Shown here: piece after piece, positions 35,407-43,424 of the stretch
How positions within the stretch are numbered: position 1 is the first letter of the stretch
Layout of the letters: each line of letters starts with the position of its first letter
Origin: CALARM01 sp964431735
GTDB lineage: Bacteria > Vulcanimicrobiota > SpSt-956 > JAKJGF01
Direction: 5' to 3'
DNA length: 64,000 nucleotides
Assembly: GCA_964431735.1 (NCBI GenBank)
Contig: CAYSLJ010000013.1
Span: 1-64,000, forward strand
Position numbers and translations under genes: made by a program
The notes under the pieces: model-generated
The model's database searches: none
What the model saw: the letters and a program-made list of their open reading frames with translations, nothing else
What the model was told of the DNA's origin: nothing

Positions 35407-35457
35407 CATAATTATATACGAGAAAAACACTCTGGAAAATTGTTAGAGAAATTAGTA

Positions 35458-35492
35458 TCCTCGCGTGACGCGTTACGCGTTACGCGTCACGA
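35458..35492 (-). repeat. 35-bp heptamer element (TCCTCGCG ... GTCACGA)
   Basis: Five units; one base different from 60410-60444. Upstream of the phosphatase gene by 60 bases. Confidence 0.9.
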
Positions 35493-35552
35493 TATAAACT
35501 GTAAATTTCCTGACAGATCCTGTAGTATTTATAAATTAAAGGAGACTTATAT

Positions 35553-36185
35553 ATGAAAACAGAAGCCATACTTGTAAGACATGGAGAAACAGAAGCAAAT
35601 AGATTGAACGCTTTCAGGGGCCGTCTGGATGTGCCGCTGAATGAAAACGGCAGGGAACAGGCAGAGGCACTGGCCAGAGCAATGGAACAGAAACAAATAA
35701 AGGCAATCTACTCTTCACCTCTCAGCCGTGCCCTGGATACCGCAAAAACTATAGGAAAAACAAAAGGTCTGACTGTAAATATTATAGAAGGTTTTAATAA
35801 TATAAACCTTGGAGAATGGGAAGGAAGACCGAAGGATGAAGTAAAAGAGAAATATCCTGATTTCTGGCATCAATGGGTTAATGATACGGAACATATGAAG
35901 TTCCCGGGAGGAGACACGCTGGAGGATGCAAAAAACCGTGCCTTTAAAGCACTTAAAGAAGTGATGGAAGAAAATAAAGGTGAAACCATTGTTGTAGTAT
36001 CACATAGATGTATTATTAAAGTGCTTATCGCAGCCGTCCTTGATATGAATGACAGATATTTCTGGAAATTTTATCTGGACAATGCATCTTACAGTACAGT
36101 AGAATACGATGACAACAAAGGTTTTATTCTTACATGTTTAAACGAAGCATGTCATATAGGTAAAAAAGTTTATGAAGAATTTTAG
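35553..36185 (+). CDS. Histidine phosphatase (phosphoglycerate mutase-like family)
   Basis: 210 aa behind AAAGGAG. The phosphohistidine motif LVRHGETEANR opens the protein. AIYSSPLSRALDTAKTIG, the acid residue region GEWEG and the second catalytic histidine in VVVSHRCIIKVL complete the family pattern. Substrates range from phosphoglycerate to alpha-ribazole phosphate (GpmB/CobC type), so the exact reaction is open. Heptamer elements precede it and a hairpin follows it. Confidence 0.88.
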   Translation: MKTEAILVRHGETEANRLNAFRGRLDVPLNENGREQAEALARAMEQKQIKAIYSSPLSRALDTAKTIGKTKGLTVNIIEGFNNINLGEWEGRPKDEVKEKYPDFWHQWVNDTEHMKFPGGDTLEDAKNRAFKALKEVMEENKGETIVVVSHRCIIKVLIAAVLDMNDRYFWKFYLDNASYSTVEYDDNKGFILTCLNEACHIGKKVYEEF

Positions 36186-36189
36186 TTAA

Positions 36190-36219
36190 ATTGAAATGAC
36201 GCTAACGCGTCATTTCAAT
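36190..36219. terminator. Hairpin between convergent genes, built on the heptamer core
   Basis: ATTGAAATGACGC, loop TAAC, GCGTCATTTCAAT: a perfect 13-bp stem. It ends the phosphatase transcript and overlaps the last codons and stop of the minus-strand gene. No T tract, so terminator function is likely but unproven. Confidence 0.6.
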
Positions 36220-39200
36220 ATTAAAATCTTCAAGTAAATCACATATAATGCCATAATTTTCAACTGTAGAAATCTTGAGTTTGTTAAATAAAGCTGCCGG
36301 AGCAATAGAAGGATCTGCATCTCTGTAACTCGAAAATTTAACTAAATATTGCATCGTATCTTCTGTTACTTCGTCATCTGCGGCTACAGTCAGTCTATAA
36401 AGATCCCTTAAATTTTTAATAAAATAAAAATAAGTTTTCAGTCTCTCTATCCTGCCTGCAGAGGAAGGAATTTTTTCAGAAAGGATATCGAATAAATTTT
36501 CACCTATATGTTCTCTTATATGAAACTTTGCTTTTGATATAAGAAGGATACTTTCAACATCTCTGAGACCTCCCCGGCATTCTTTAAGATTAACGGATTC
36601 TTTTGAAAGGGCTGCTTCTGAAATATGCCTTGCTTTCATATCACCTATCATATGAGCAATATATTTTTCCGATTGTTCAAAAATAAAGGGTCTGATTATC
36701 CTGTCTTCACATTCTTTTTCAATCTTTCTGCTTCCTATAAGCAACCGGGAGCCAAGGACCTGGGATTTATCTATAAAATTTTCTTCTCTGTCTGAGAGAA
36801 AAAATTCTTCAAGCTCCGATACCATAGTTACATAATGACCGAAATGTTCTATAAACCTGTAATGTGTAAGCATACCTCTTTTTATAATTTCAGAGTTCAT
36901 TCTGGTCATTATCCTTGTCAGAACTCTTCTCAATTCTTCATCATGTGAATCAATCAGTACTATTACATCAAAATCATCTACATAGGCCTGTTCCCTTGCA
37001 TGTCCCCCGGCTTCATATATACCGAAGAGATCATCTGTAATAATTTTATGGCCTTCCTGTTTTTCCACTTCTTCTTTACATATAAGAAAAAGATTTGTCA
37101 GATAATTATCGGAGAACTCGGTAAATTCTGCATTTACCTGTTCCGTAGAAGCTCCGCTCAATGTAAGAATAGCGACACGGACAAATTCATAGGTATAATA
37201 ATCGCCCAGTTCTATCTTTCTTTCTTTAATATGTTCAAGATCTTCAAGTTCTCCGAATATGCCTATATTTATTTCTTTAAGTTTCTCCGGCGAATTGATA
37301 AAATTTACATAATCTGGATATTTCTGAAATATACTGTAAAAAAAACCTTTAAAATAGGTACTTGTAGAGTAATGCAGAAAACACAGGTGTTTAAATCTGG
37401 CAAGCTTTGCACTGAGTTCATCTACTGTTTCACCATCTACTATCTTTTCAAACCTTTTTATCTCATCTACATTTAATGCCATAAGATAATCGTTTATTAA
37501 AGGCGTTCCATCTTCAAAAAGTTCCAGTATTCTGCTTGTAACATCATTAAATTCAGGAAGTTCCTCCAGAAAAATCATGTTAAATTGATGAAAAAGCTTT
37601 TCACCGCCAAATCTTTTTCCATGCTTAAACAGTGCTCTGAATAATACAAAAAGGGGATAAAAAGAATATCTTCCCAGTAAAATATAACTTTTTATGATAA
37701 TTTTTCTTCGTGCAGGAGATAATAAAGAAAAATCTTTTATAAATCTGTCCACTACCTTCCCGTCCGATTTGAGTATGGACTCAAGAATATCGTCCCAGAA
37801 GGTATTACCTTTGAAAAACCTGCCTCTCTTTATATACTCTACGGCAATATTCAATCTTTTCTTTTTTACCTTTTCTTTCAAAGGGGTAAAGGCAAATTTT
37901 TCTATGGTATTACTCACATGGGTACGAAATTTACCTACCATAGGAGTTTCTTTAATTACACTCTCCACATGGTCATCATCTTTTTGTAAATCCTGCAGTA
38001 ATTCTGAAAAAACAGTAACAGAGCGTAAATGAGCGGTAAGTTTCTCAAAAAGTATTTCTGCTATTTCATGTGCCTTTTTAACCTGTTCGTGGTAGTCATA
38101 AACCACATAATGCCATGGCCTTATGGAACCGCTCATTTCGTATCCCAGAAAACCGGCTATTCTATCTATATCATCAAATATATAGGCCTCATCAAGTGTT
38201 ATATCTTCTTCCTGTACGACAAACAATTGATAAATGTACCTGAATATCTCAACAGAACTCAGAGCTTCAGCAAGCTGAATATAAAGTTCCCTGTCTTCAC
38301 TTTCCAGTAACACAAGTCTGTCAACTATATCCCATGTATTGACTTCTTCAAGACTCCATATGGATTTAGCTACATAAACAAATCCTTTAAGCATTCTTAT
38401 ACTGTCAAGCTTCGGATTCAGATAATCCTTTTTTGGTTTTCTCAATAAAAGAGAATGTAATTCACCGAGAATGCCTCTTATATATGCTTCATGATATTTA
38501 TTGTCACCGTAAGGATTATAAAAATATTTACATATTATTTCTCTTTTAAAATCATTGAACAGATCATCACTGCCGAATATCTTGGCTGCCCCGAGTACTT
38601 CGGTAATGAAAACAAAATCATGAGTATTTTTAGAAAGATAATCCCAGAATTCCTGAACTGTAGAGTAATATCTGTCCATCCCCATCATTTCTGCAAGATG
38701 AAAATGAAGTCTTGTAGAATGAACAAGCATCTGTTTGTTCAATTTACTTATAGCCATGCCAAAAGTCTTACTTAATACAGCTTCTCCTGTTAAAATTCCG
38801 ACATCTATATCATCCTGGTCTGCTCTTGCCCCTACACTGCATATGGCAAATTCAGGCATTTCTTCTCCATCCATAAATAAATAGAGGAGTTTACTCATAT
38901 AATTCCCTGTAAGAGACCTGAATTTCTTACCTGCTTTTCTCATAAATGCTTTATAAATAGTAAGTCTCTGACTGTCTCTGGATGTGACAAGTTCCATACT
39001 GAGAGCATCAAGGGCTTTCAGATTCATATTAAGAAACTGTATGGCATAATAACAACCAAGAAAATTAAGTTTTTCATCCAGAGTTCTTCCTACTGCTATG
39101 ATGGTATCCATTTCATCGGAAAACTCCCGAATATTCCAGAGATGAACTTTATCAAGACTGTCATTTCTCTCAAGAGCTTTCATGAGTTCATCTTTATATT

Positions 39201-39282
39201 TCAACATGGTATAAATGTACTTATGATTATGTTTACCGAGTTTTTTAGCTCCTTCTTCAAGTTTAAAAAACAAATTCTGCAA
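36202..39282 (-). CDS. Large GlnE/GlnD-like protein with two nucleotidyltransferase domains
   Basis: 1026 aa starting at a TTG behind AAAAGGAG. Two nucleotidyltransferase-like blocks: near residue 150, SVGARADQDDIDVGIL (paired Asp), and near 765, EAGGHAREQAYVDDFDVIVL. After the second comes NLKECRGGLRDVESIL (near 900), the signature that follows the catalytic domain in PII-uridylyl- and glutamine-synthetase adenylyl-transferases. The middle (about 250-700) is all helix. The two-domain layout recalls GlnE, but length and motifs are divergent and no glnA, glnB or amt gene is near. Proposed: nucleotidylyl transfer or removal on an unknown protein. An embedded membrane segment was not seen. Confidence 0.7.
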   Translation of the reverse strand: MQNLFFKLEEGAKKLGKHNHKYIYTMLKYKDELMKALERNDSLDKVHLWNIREFSDEMDTIIAVGRTLDEKLNFLGCYYAIQFLNMNLKALDALSMELVTSRDSQRLTIYKAFMRKAGKKFRSLTGNYMSKLLYLFMDGEEMPEFAICSVGARADQDDIDVGILTGEAVLSKTFGMAISKLNKQMLVHSTRLHFHLAEMMGMDRYYSTVQEFWDYLSKNTHDFVFITEVLGAAKIFGSDDLFNDFKREIICKYFYNPYGDNKYHEAYIRGILGELHSLLLRKPKKDYLNPKLDSIRMLKGFVYVAKSIWSLEEVNTWDIVDRLVLLESEDRELYIQLAEALSSVEIFRYIYQLFVVQEEDITLDEAYIFDDIDRIAGFLGYEMSGSIRPWHYVVYDYHEQVKKAHEIAEILFEKLTAHLRSVTVFSELLQDLQKDDDHVESVIKETPMVGKFRTHVSNTIEKFAFTPLKEKVKKKRLNIAVEYIKRGRFFKGNTFWDDILESILKSDGKVVDRFIKDFSLLSPARRKIIIKSYILLGRYSFYPLFVLFRALFKHGKRFGGEKLFHQFNMIFLEELPEFNDVTSRILELFEDGTPLINDYLMALNVDEIKRFEKIVDGETVDELSAKLARFKHLCFLHYSTSTYFKGFFYSIFQKYPDYVNFINSPEKLKEINIGIFGELEDLEHIKERKIELGDYYTYEFVRVAILTLSGASTEQVNAEFTEFSDNYLTNLFLICKEEVEKQEGHKIITDDLFGIYEAGGHAREQAYVDDFDVIVLIDSHDEELRRVLTRIMTRMNSEIIKRGMLTHYRFIEHFGHYVTMVSELEEFFLSDREENFIDKSQVLGSRLLIGSRKIEKECEDRIIRPFIFEQSEKYIAHMIGDMKARHISEAALSKESVNLKECRGGLRDVESILLISKAKFHIREHIGENLFDILSEKIPSSAGRIERLKTYFYFIKNLRDLYRLTVAADDEVTEDTMQYLVKFSSYRDADPSIAPAALFNKLKISTVENYGIICDLLEDFNIEMTR

Positions 39283-39302
39283 TGATAATTCTCCTTTTAT
39301 TA

Positions 39303-39334
39303 TCGTGACGCGTAACGCTTAACACATGACGCGA
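39303..39334 (+). repeat. Degenerate heptamer array
   Basis: TCGTGACGCGTAACGCTTAA followed by a decayed tail ending GACGCG; 20 bases before the TTG start of the minus-strand gene. Confidence 0.7.
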
Positions 39335-39412
39335 AAATCGCATATAAATCGATTTTAAAAAGTGTGACTAAATTCTCTGATTTATAATATATCCCTTCAT
39401 AAAAAATTATGC

Positions 39413-39454
39413 AGAAAATAAAAGATTCAGTTATATCTGAATCTTTTATTTTCT
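39413..39454. terminator. Strong bidirectional hairpin terminator
   Basis: AGAAAATAAAAGATTCAG, loop TTATAT, then the perfect reverse complement. An 18-bp stem with A-rich and T-rich bases of the arms; it probably ends transcription coming from the 39648-41387 gene. Confidence 0.75.
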
Positions 39455-39567
39455 CTAAAAAGTGGAAAACGCTGTAAGAGTTTCCCCTTCTTATATATCA
39501 AATATCATTTTCTACAATATTACATTAAGGGGTTGTCAAAAATAACCCAATCATATTTACGTCTATA

Positions 39568-39602
39568 TCGTGACGCGTAACGCGTAACGCGTGACGCGAG
39601 GA
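39568..39602 (+). repeat. 35-bp heptamer element (TCGTGACG ... CGCGAGGA)
   Basis: Five units; identical, as reverse complement, to 60410-60444. Confidence 0.92.
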
Positions 39603-39618
39603 TGATAACCGTTCTAAC

Positions 39619-39650
39619 AATTTGCCAGGGTTATTTTCTTACAGTCCCTA
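39619..39650 (-). repeat. Dispersed 3'-end motif, copy A
   Basis: On the minus strand GGGACTGTAAGAAAATAAC then CCTGGCAAATT, beginning inside the stop codon of the 39648-41387 gene. Close copies at 54546-54578 and (first 20 bases) 42325-42345. Confidence 0.8.
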
Positions 39651-41387
39651 AGTCTTTCCACCGGTTCCACCGTCGCCACCTGAGCTACCGGCACCACCTG
39701 AACCTGAGCTGCTAGAACCACTACCTGATGAAGCTGACGCTCCCGAACTGGTGCCTCCGCCTGCACTTGCGCTGGCACCGCCGGAGCTGGCTCCAGTACT
39801 GCCTTTACTTCCAGAACCACCTGCATCTGTGCCGGTAGTAGCACTGGCTCCATCTGCTTTTGCAGAAGAAGAAGCACTGCCTGTCTGAGAGCCTGCCTGA
39901 GCACTGTCAGGGCCTGCCTGAGCAGATGATTTTGCATCACCGGCCTGAGCAGAGGCGGAAGTTTCCTTTGCACCTGTCTTTGCATCTGACTGAGCATTCT
40001 GAGCAGAAGCACCTGCCTGGGCTGATGCTGCATCACCTGCAGCTGCAGCTGCAGAAGTGGCAGATGTTTCAGTAGCAGACGTAGAAGCTGAAGCGAAATC
40101 ACCCTGAGCCGTAGATTGAGCTGTAGATTCTGATACTGCCTGAGAAACACTTTCTTTAGCAGCAGTTTCTGCAGCGCTCTTAACATCTGCTGCAGTACCT
40201 CCACTTGCTGCCGCTCCTACAGCAGCAGCAGTTTGTTCACCTGCAGCTTTCGCCGCTTCAGGAGTAGCACCTGCTGCCAGTGCTGCATTCTCAGCAGACT
40301 GACCTGCAGCTTTTGCTGCTGCATCAGCAGTATTTGCCCCTGCTGCCGCTCCGGAAGTAGCTACAGATACTCCTCCGGGGGTGGAAGCAGATGCTGCTGT
40401 TCCTCCTGTTATACCGTTTACTGCATTTGATGTTGCATTGGAAGCTGCCGATGCCATACCCTGTATGCCTGCACCCTGTGCGGCAGCATCATTTACTGCC
40501 TGAGCTGCCTGCTGACCTGCAGCTTTTGCTGCTTCGGCACTGGCACCTGCTGCCAGAGCCTGAGATTCTGCTGCTCTTGCAGCTGCATCGGCTGCTGCAG
40601 AAGCTACATTATCACCAACACCGACAGCTGCATTGGCTGCTACAGCACCGGCAGGCCCTGCAGAAGCTGCTGCCGCAGATACTGCTTCACCAACAGAATC
40701 TACTGCCGCACTGGCAGTTAAACCACCTGGGCCTGTTATTCCTGCAGAAGCAGAAGCGGCACCACTGGCACTTGCAGCTGCTGCAGTAGCTCCATTAAAA
40801 CCGGCACCTCCGAAGGTAGACGTAGCTGATGCTGCATGAGTTTTATCTTCAGATGGTGTTTCCGTTCCGGGAGCAGGTTCAGGAGAAGGGCTACCTTCTA
40901 TAGCTCCGGCCATAGAACCGGCTCCGGAAAAAGCTCCGGCCATAGAACCGGCTCCGGAAAAAGCTCCGGCCATAGAACCGGCACAGTCCATATCTCCGCT
41001 TCCGAAACAACCAAGAAATGCACCTGCCATAGACATCATACCCATTCCCTGTCCCATAGAGCCTTCACACCCCATTCCCCCCGTCATACCGGATCCACCC
41101 ATCATACCCATTCCACCCATACAGCTTAACATAGAAGGCATCATACCACCTGAACATCCCATTCCCTGCATCATATCTGCCATACCGGGGTAATTACCCT
41201 GCATGGCCGTGCAATTTCCTCCACTCATCATCATTAAAAGCTTTTTCATCATTTTGAGCATCTGAGCCATCATCATAAACATCTGCATAGTATTCATACC
41301 GGACATCTGTCCACATGAAGGCCCTCCGCCGTAATAATTATTAATTATAGTAGTTGTTTGAGAAGAATTACCAATTGAAGCACCCAT
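39648..41387 (-). CDS. Ala/Ser/Gly-rich low-complexity protein with Met/Cys/Gly-rich N-terminus
   Basis: 579 aa behind AAAGGGGAA. Residues 1-40 (GNSSQTTTIINNYYGGG) precede a segment extremely rich in Met and Gly with scattered Cys (MQMFMMMAQMLKMMKKLLMM, CMGGMGMMGG). Three GAGSMAGAFS copies follow, then long Ala-rich stretches with two near-copies of AAGASAEAAKAAGQQAAQAV, and a Ser/Gly/Ala tail. Base composition is much more GC-rich than the neighbours, as expected from GCN and GGN codons. No signal peptide or known domain. Could be a structural, adhesive or metal-binding filament protein; function unknown. Overlapping frames on the other strand are artefacts of the repeats. Confidence 0.7.
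   Translation of the reverse strand: MGASIGNSSQTTTIINNYYGGGPSCGQMSGMNTMQMFMMMAQMLKMMKKLLMMMSGGNCTAMQGNYPGMADMMQGMGCSGGMMPSMLSCMGGMGMMGGSGMTGGMGCEGSMGQGMGMMSMAGAFLGCFGSGDMDCAGSMAGAFSGAGSMAGAFSGAGSMAGAIEGSPSPEPAPGTETPSEDKTHAASATSTFGGAGFNGATAAAASASGAASASAGITGPGGLTASAAVDSVGEAVSAAAASAGPAGAVAANAAVGVGDNVASAAADAAARAAESQALAAGASAEAAKAAGQQAAQAVNDAAAQGAGIQGMASAASNATSNAVNGITGGTAASASTPGGVSVATSGAAAGANTADAAAKAAGQSAENAALAAGATPEAAKAAGEQTAAAVGAAASGGTAADVKSAAETAAKESVSQAVSESTAQSTAQGDFASASTSATETSATSAAAAAGDAASAQAGASAQNAQSDAKTGAKETSASAQAGDAKSSAQAGPDSAQAGSQTGSASSSAKADGASATTGTDAGGSGSKGSTGASSGGASASAGGGTSSGASASSGSGSSSSGSGGAGSSGGDGGTGGKT
40902..40985 (-). repeat. 30-bp tandem repeat in the low-complexity gene
   Basis: AGCTCCGGCCATAGAACCGG plus CTCCGGAAAA repeated about 2.8 times; encodes GAGSMAGAFS. 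Earlier copies in the gene are diverged. Confidence 0.9.
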
Positions 41388-41547
41388 TTTACAAATTCCC
41401 CTTTCTTAATAATCTGAAGTTAACAATATTTAAAATTGATACATGTTACGAAAATGACTAAAATAATTATAAATATATATCACAACAAAAGATTAAAAAG
41501 TAAAGAAGAAAAATCTTTAAATTTTTTTCACAAATAGAGGGGACTTA

Positions 41548-41556
41548 TGTTATAAT
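41548..41556 (+). promoter_or_regulatory. Extended -10 promoter element
   Basis: TGTTATAAT, about 40 bases before the ATG at 41595; no obvious -35, which fits an extended -10 promoter. Confidence 0.45.
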
Positions 41557-41594
41557 AAGATTTACATTATTTGTATAAAACAGGAGGACTGGTT

Positions 41595-42254
41595 ATGGCA
41601 AAATTAACATATAAATTTCTAAAGGGCCAGGAAGATAGATATAAAGTAAGCACTATTTCTTCTGAAACAATAATGGATGACAGTACGGAAGAAAGCAGGA
41701 AAGACAATAGTGTCAATATGGAACTGGTGCAGAAAATAATTGATCTTGATATCGACGGTACAGGACATATCGTAATGATAGTAGATAAAGGTCCTCCTGC
41801 CCATGACGGAGGGAAACAGACTTATTTTATAAAAATGGCTACAAATGGGAAAATACTGGTAAATTCGTCTGGACATATGCAGAATACCCCTTCCCTGCCT
41901 GATAAAGATGTTATGCCCGGACATTCCTGGACAGGTGAAAGTATAGTGAATCTTCCGGGAGTAAAATCATCAAAGCCCTACAAAAATATTTATAAACTGG
42001 AAAAATTTGAAGATATTGATGAATACAGCTGTGCTGTAATAAGTATGAAAAGTGAAACACTGGATGTAAATATAGATATACCTGCTTATCCTGATTTTAA
42101 AGTCAGACAGGTTATAAACAGTGACGGAAAAATATTTTTTGCTCCTGAAGAAGGAAAATTAATTAAATCAGTTACCAATACTTATACAACATCATATCTT
42201 CCTGATAACAAACTTATGGAAACAGAAATGACGGTAAAAGTAGAAATAATGTAA
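41595..42254 (+). CDS. Conserved hypothetical beta-rich protein (DUF6263-like)
   Basis: The ATG at 41595 (219 aa) follows a good AGGAGG; an upstream in-frame ATG at 41571 overlaps that site. The protein is beta-rich with alternating polar strands: LTYKFLKGQEDRYKVSTIS at the start, a central PGHSWTGESIVNLPG, then a C-terminal FAPEEGKLIKSVTNTYTTS. This pattern recalls bacterial proteins that begin with a FKPGQKYxY-like strand (DUF6263 group). No signal peptide, so probably cytosolic. Role unknown. A terminator shared with the convergent gene follows. Confidence 0.6.
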   Translation: MAKLTYKFLKGQEDRYKVSTISSETIMDDSTEESRKDNSVNMELVQKIIDLDIDGTGHIVMIVDKGPPAHDGGKQTYFIKMATNGKILVNSSGHMQNTPSLPDKDVMPGHSWTGESIVNLPGVKSSKPYKNIYKLEKFEDIDEYSCAVISMKSETLDVNIDIPAYPDFKVRQVINSDGKIFFAPEEGKLIKSVTNTYTTSYLPDNKLMETEMTVKVEIM

Positions 42255-42270
42255 AAAAAATAATTCAGGC

Positions 42271-42307
42271 AAAAAATGAAGGGCTGAATTCAGCCCTTCA
42301 TTTTTTT
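42271..42307. terminator. Bidirectional rho-independent terminator
   Basis: AAAAAATGAAGGGCTGAA then its perfect reverse complement ending in T7. It serves the + gene ending at 42254 and the - gene ending at 42345. Confidence 0.9.
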
Positions 42308-42324
42308 AATCATTCAATTAAAGA

Positions 42325-42345
42325 TGTTATTTCTTTACAGTCCCT
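42325..42345 (-). repeat. Dispersed 3'-end motif, copy B (short)
   Basis: GGGACTGTAAAGAAATAAC on the minus strand, directly following the TGA of the exported repeat protein; 18 of 20 positions match copy A (39619-39650). Confidence 0.65.
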
Positions 42346-43289
42346 CAATTCTTTTTATTTAAAAACAATCTCAAGGTACAGTCTTTTGTGTTGTTTGAAT
42401 TTATTAAAGGATAAAAATAATATGTTCCGGCAGGCAGTTTTTTTCCTGCAGCTTTTGTATAATTCTTTTCCTGAAAAACTGTTTTATATTTATCATTGAA
42501 CACTTTTATTCCTATCTCGCCCGACGTGTCACCTCGAAAAATAATACTTGAAATAACTATATTGGAGATAACTACAGGTTTATCAAATGTATATCCCTGA
42601 CATATAAATTCCCATCCGCTCTTTCCCTGTCTCTGATTTCCGTAGGCAATATAATCACTTTCATGGAATTCGTCACAGTTACTGTAAATTATATCATTTA
42701 TATAATAGGCGCCTTTACTGTCTACATAGGGAGTGCCCGGAGGAGAACTGTAAGTTCCGCTTTTTTCTTTGATTGTAACACTACCGCTTTTATCTACATA
42801 GTATTTTCTATCAGGATTTGTATATATAACAGTACCGCTGTTATTTACACGATATTGATTATTCGGATTTGTATATATAACATTTCCTTTATTATCTACA
42901 TAATAATTTTGCTGGTTTCCGTCTGTCCCTGTAACATTTCCTTTATTATCTACATAATACTGACCGTTATTCATCCTGACGTTCCCGTCAGCATCAACAT
43001 AGGTGTTACTACCGCTTTTACTATCGACTATAACATGGCCGTTTTTATCTACATATGTTGAACCTTCAGTACCATTGACTATAATCTGCCCGTTTTTATC
43101 TACATATGTAGATCCGCTCTGGCCGCTTGTATTTATATTACCGCTGGGATCTATGGTGGTAGTTCCTGCGTCACCTTTAATTACAATATTACCGTTATCA
43201 ATATTAATGTAATCTCCCAGTGCTATTTGGGTAACTCCTGCTGTTACAAGAAACAGAATAAATAAAACACAGATAAATCTATTTTTCAT
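42345..43289 (-). CDS. Exported protein with YVDKxGxV beta repeats
   Basis: The second ATG (43289, 314 aa) is preferred as AAGGAGAG is better spaced to it than to 43295. A signal peptide (FICVLFILFLVTAGVTQIALG) is followed by about nine repeats of 14-20 residues with a core YVDKNGxVxV (STYVDKNGQIIVNG, STYVDKNGHVIVDS, QYYVDNKGNVTGT, KYYVDKSGSVTI), which should form a beta-solenoid or stacked hairpins. The last 110 residues form a separate domain (GKSGWEFICQGYTFDKPVV ... LPAGTYYFYPLI). Probably secreted or surface-bound, perhaps cell-wall-binding; no named family recognised. Confidence 0.7.
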   Translation of the reverse strand: MKNRFICVLFILFLVTAGVTQIALGDYINIDNGNIVIKGDAGTTTIDPSGNINTSGQSGSTYVDKNGQIIVNGTEGSTYVDKNGHVIVDSKSGSNTYVDADGNVRMNNGQYYVDNKGNVTGTDGNQQNYYVDNKGNVIYTNPNNQYRVNNSGTVIYTNPDRKYYVDKSGSVTIKEKSGTYSSPPGTPYVDSKGAYYINDIIYSNCDEFHESDYIAYGNQRQGKSGWEFICQGYTFDKPVVISNIVISSIIFRGDTSGEIGIKVFNDKYKTVFQEKNYTKAAGKKLPAGTYYFYPLINSNNTKDCTLRLFLNKKN

Positions 43290-43424
43290 AAACATCTCTC
43301 CTTATATTATTATTTGATGTTTATTATTATATACAAAATATGCTAATTTAACAAGATACAATTTTTCATTTTCCATTCCCTGCATGAGAAGGATATTGTT
43401 CAATGTAAATCGAATTTTTTAAAG

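Larger units (their letters stand above)
39283..39647. other. Gene-free region with repeats and a terminator
   Basis: Contains a degenerate heptamer array (39303-39334), a strong hairpin (39413-39454), a 35-bp heptamer element (39568-39602) and a dispersed motif shared with 54546-54578 and in part with 42325-42345. No coding frame of interest. Confidence 0.75.

Noticed and set aside
36202..36219. Additional heptamer element of the 35-bp type
   Set aside because: The core ACGCGT occurs, but the sequence is a simple 13-bp hairpin without the fixed ends, so it is listed as a hairpin only.
39860..41129. Several long plus-strand frames opposite the Ala/Ser/Gly-rich gene (39860-40075, 40233-40430, 40391-40789, 40633-40839, 40836-41129)
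   Set aside because: They are mirror products of GC-rich repetitive codons, lack ribosome binding sites, and encode Leu/Cys/His low-complexity strings.
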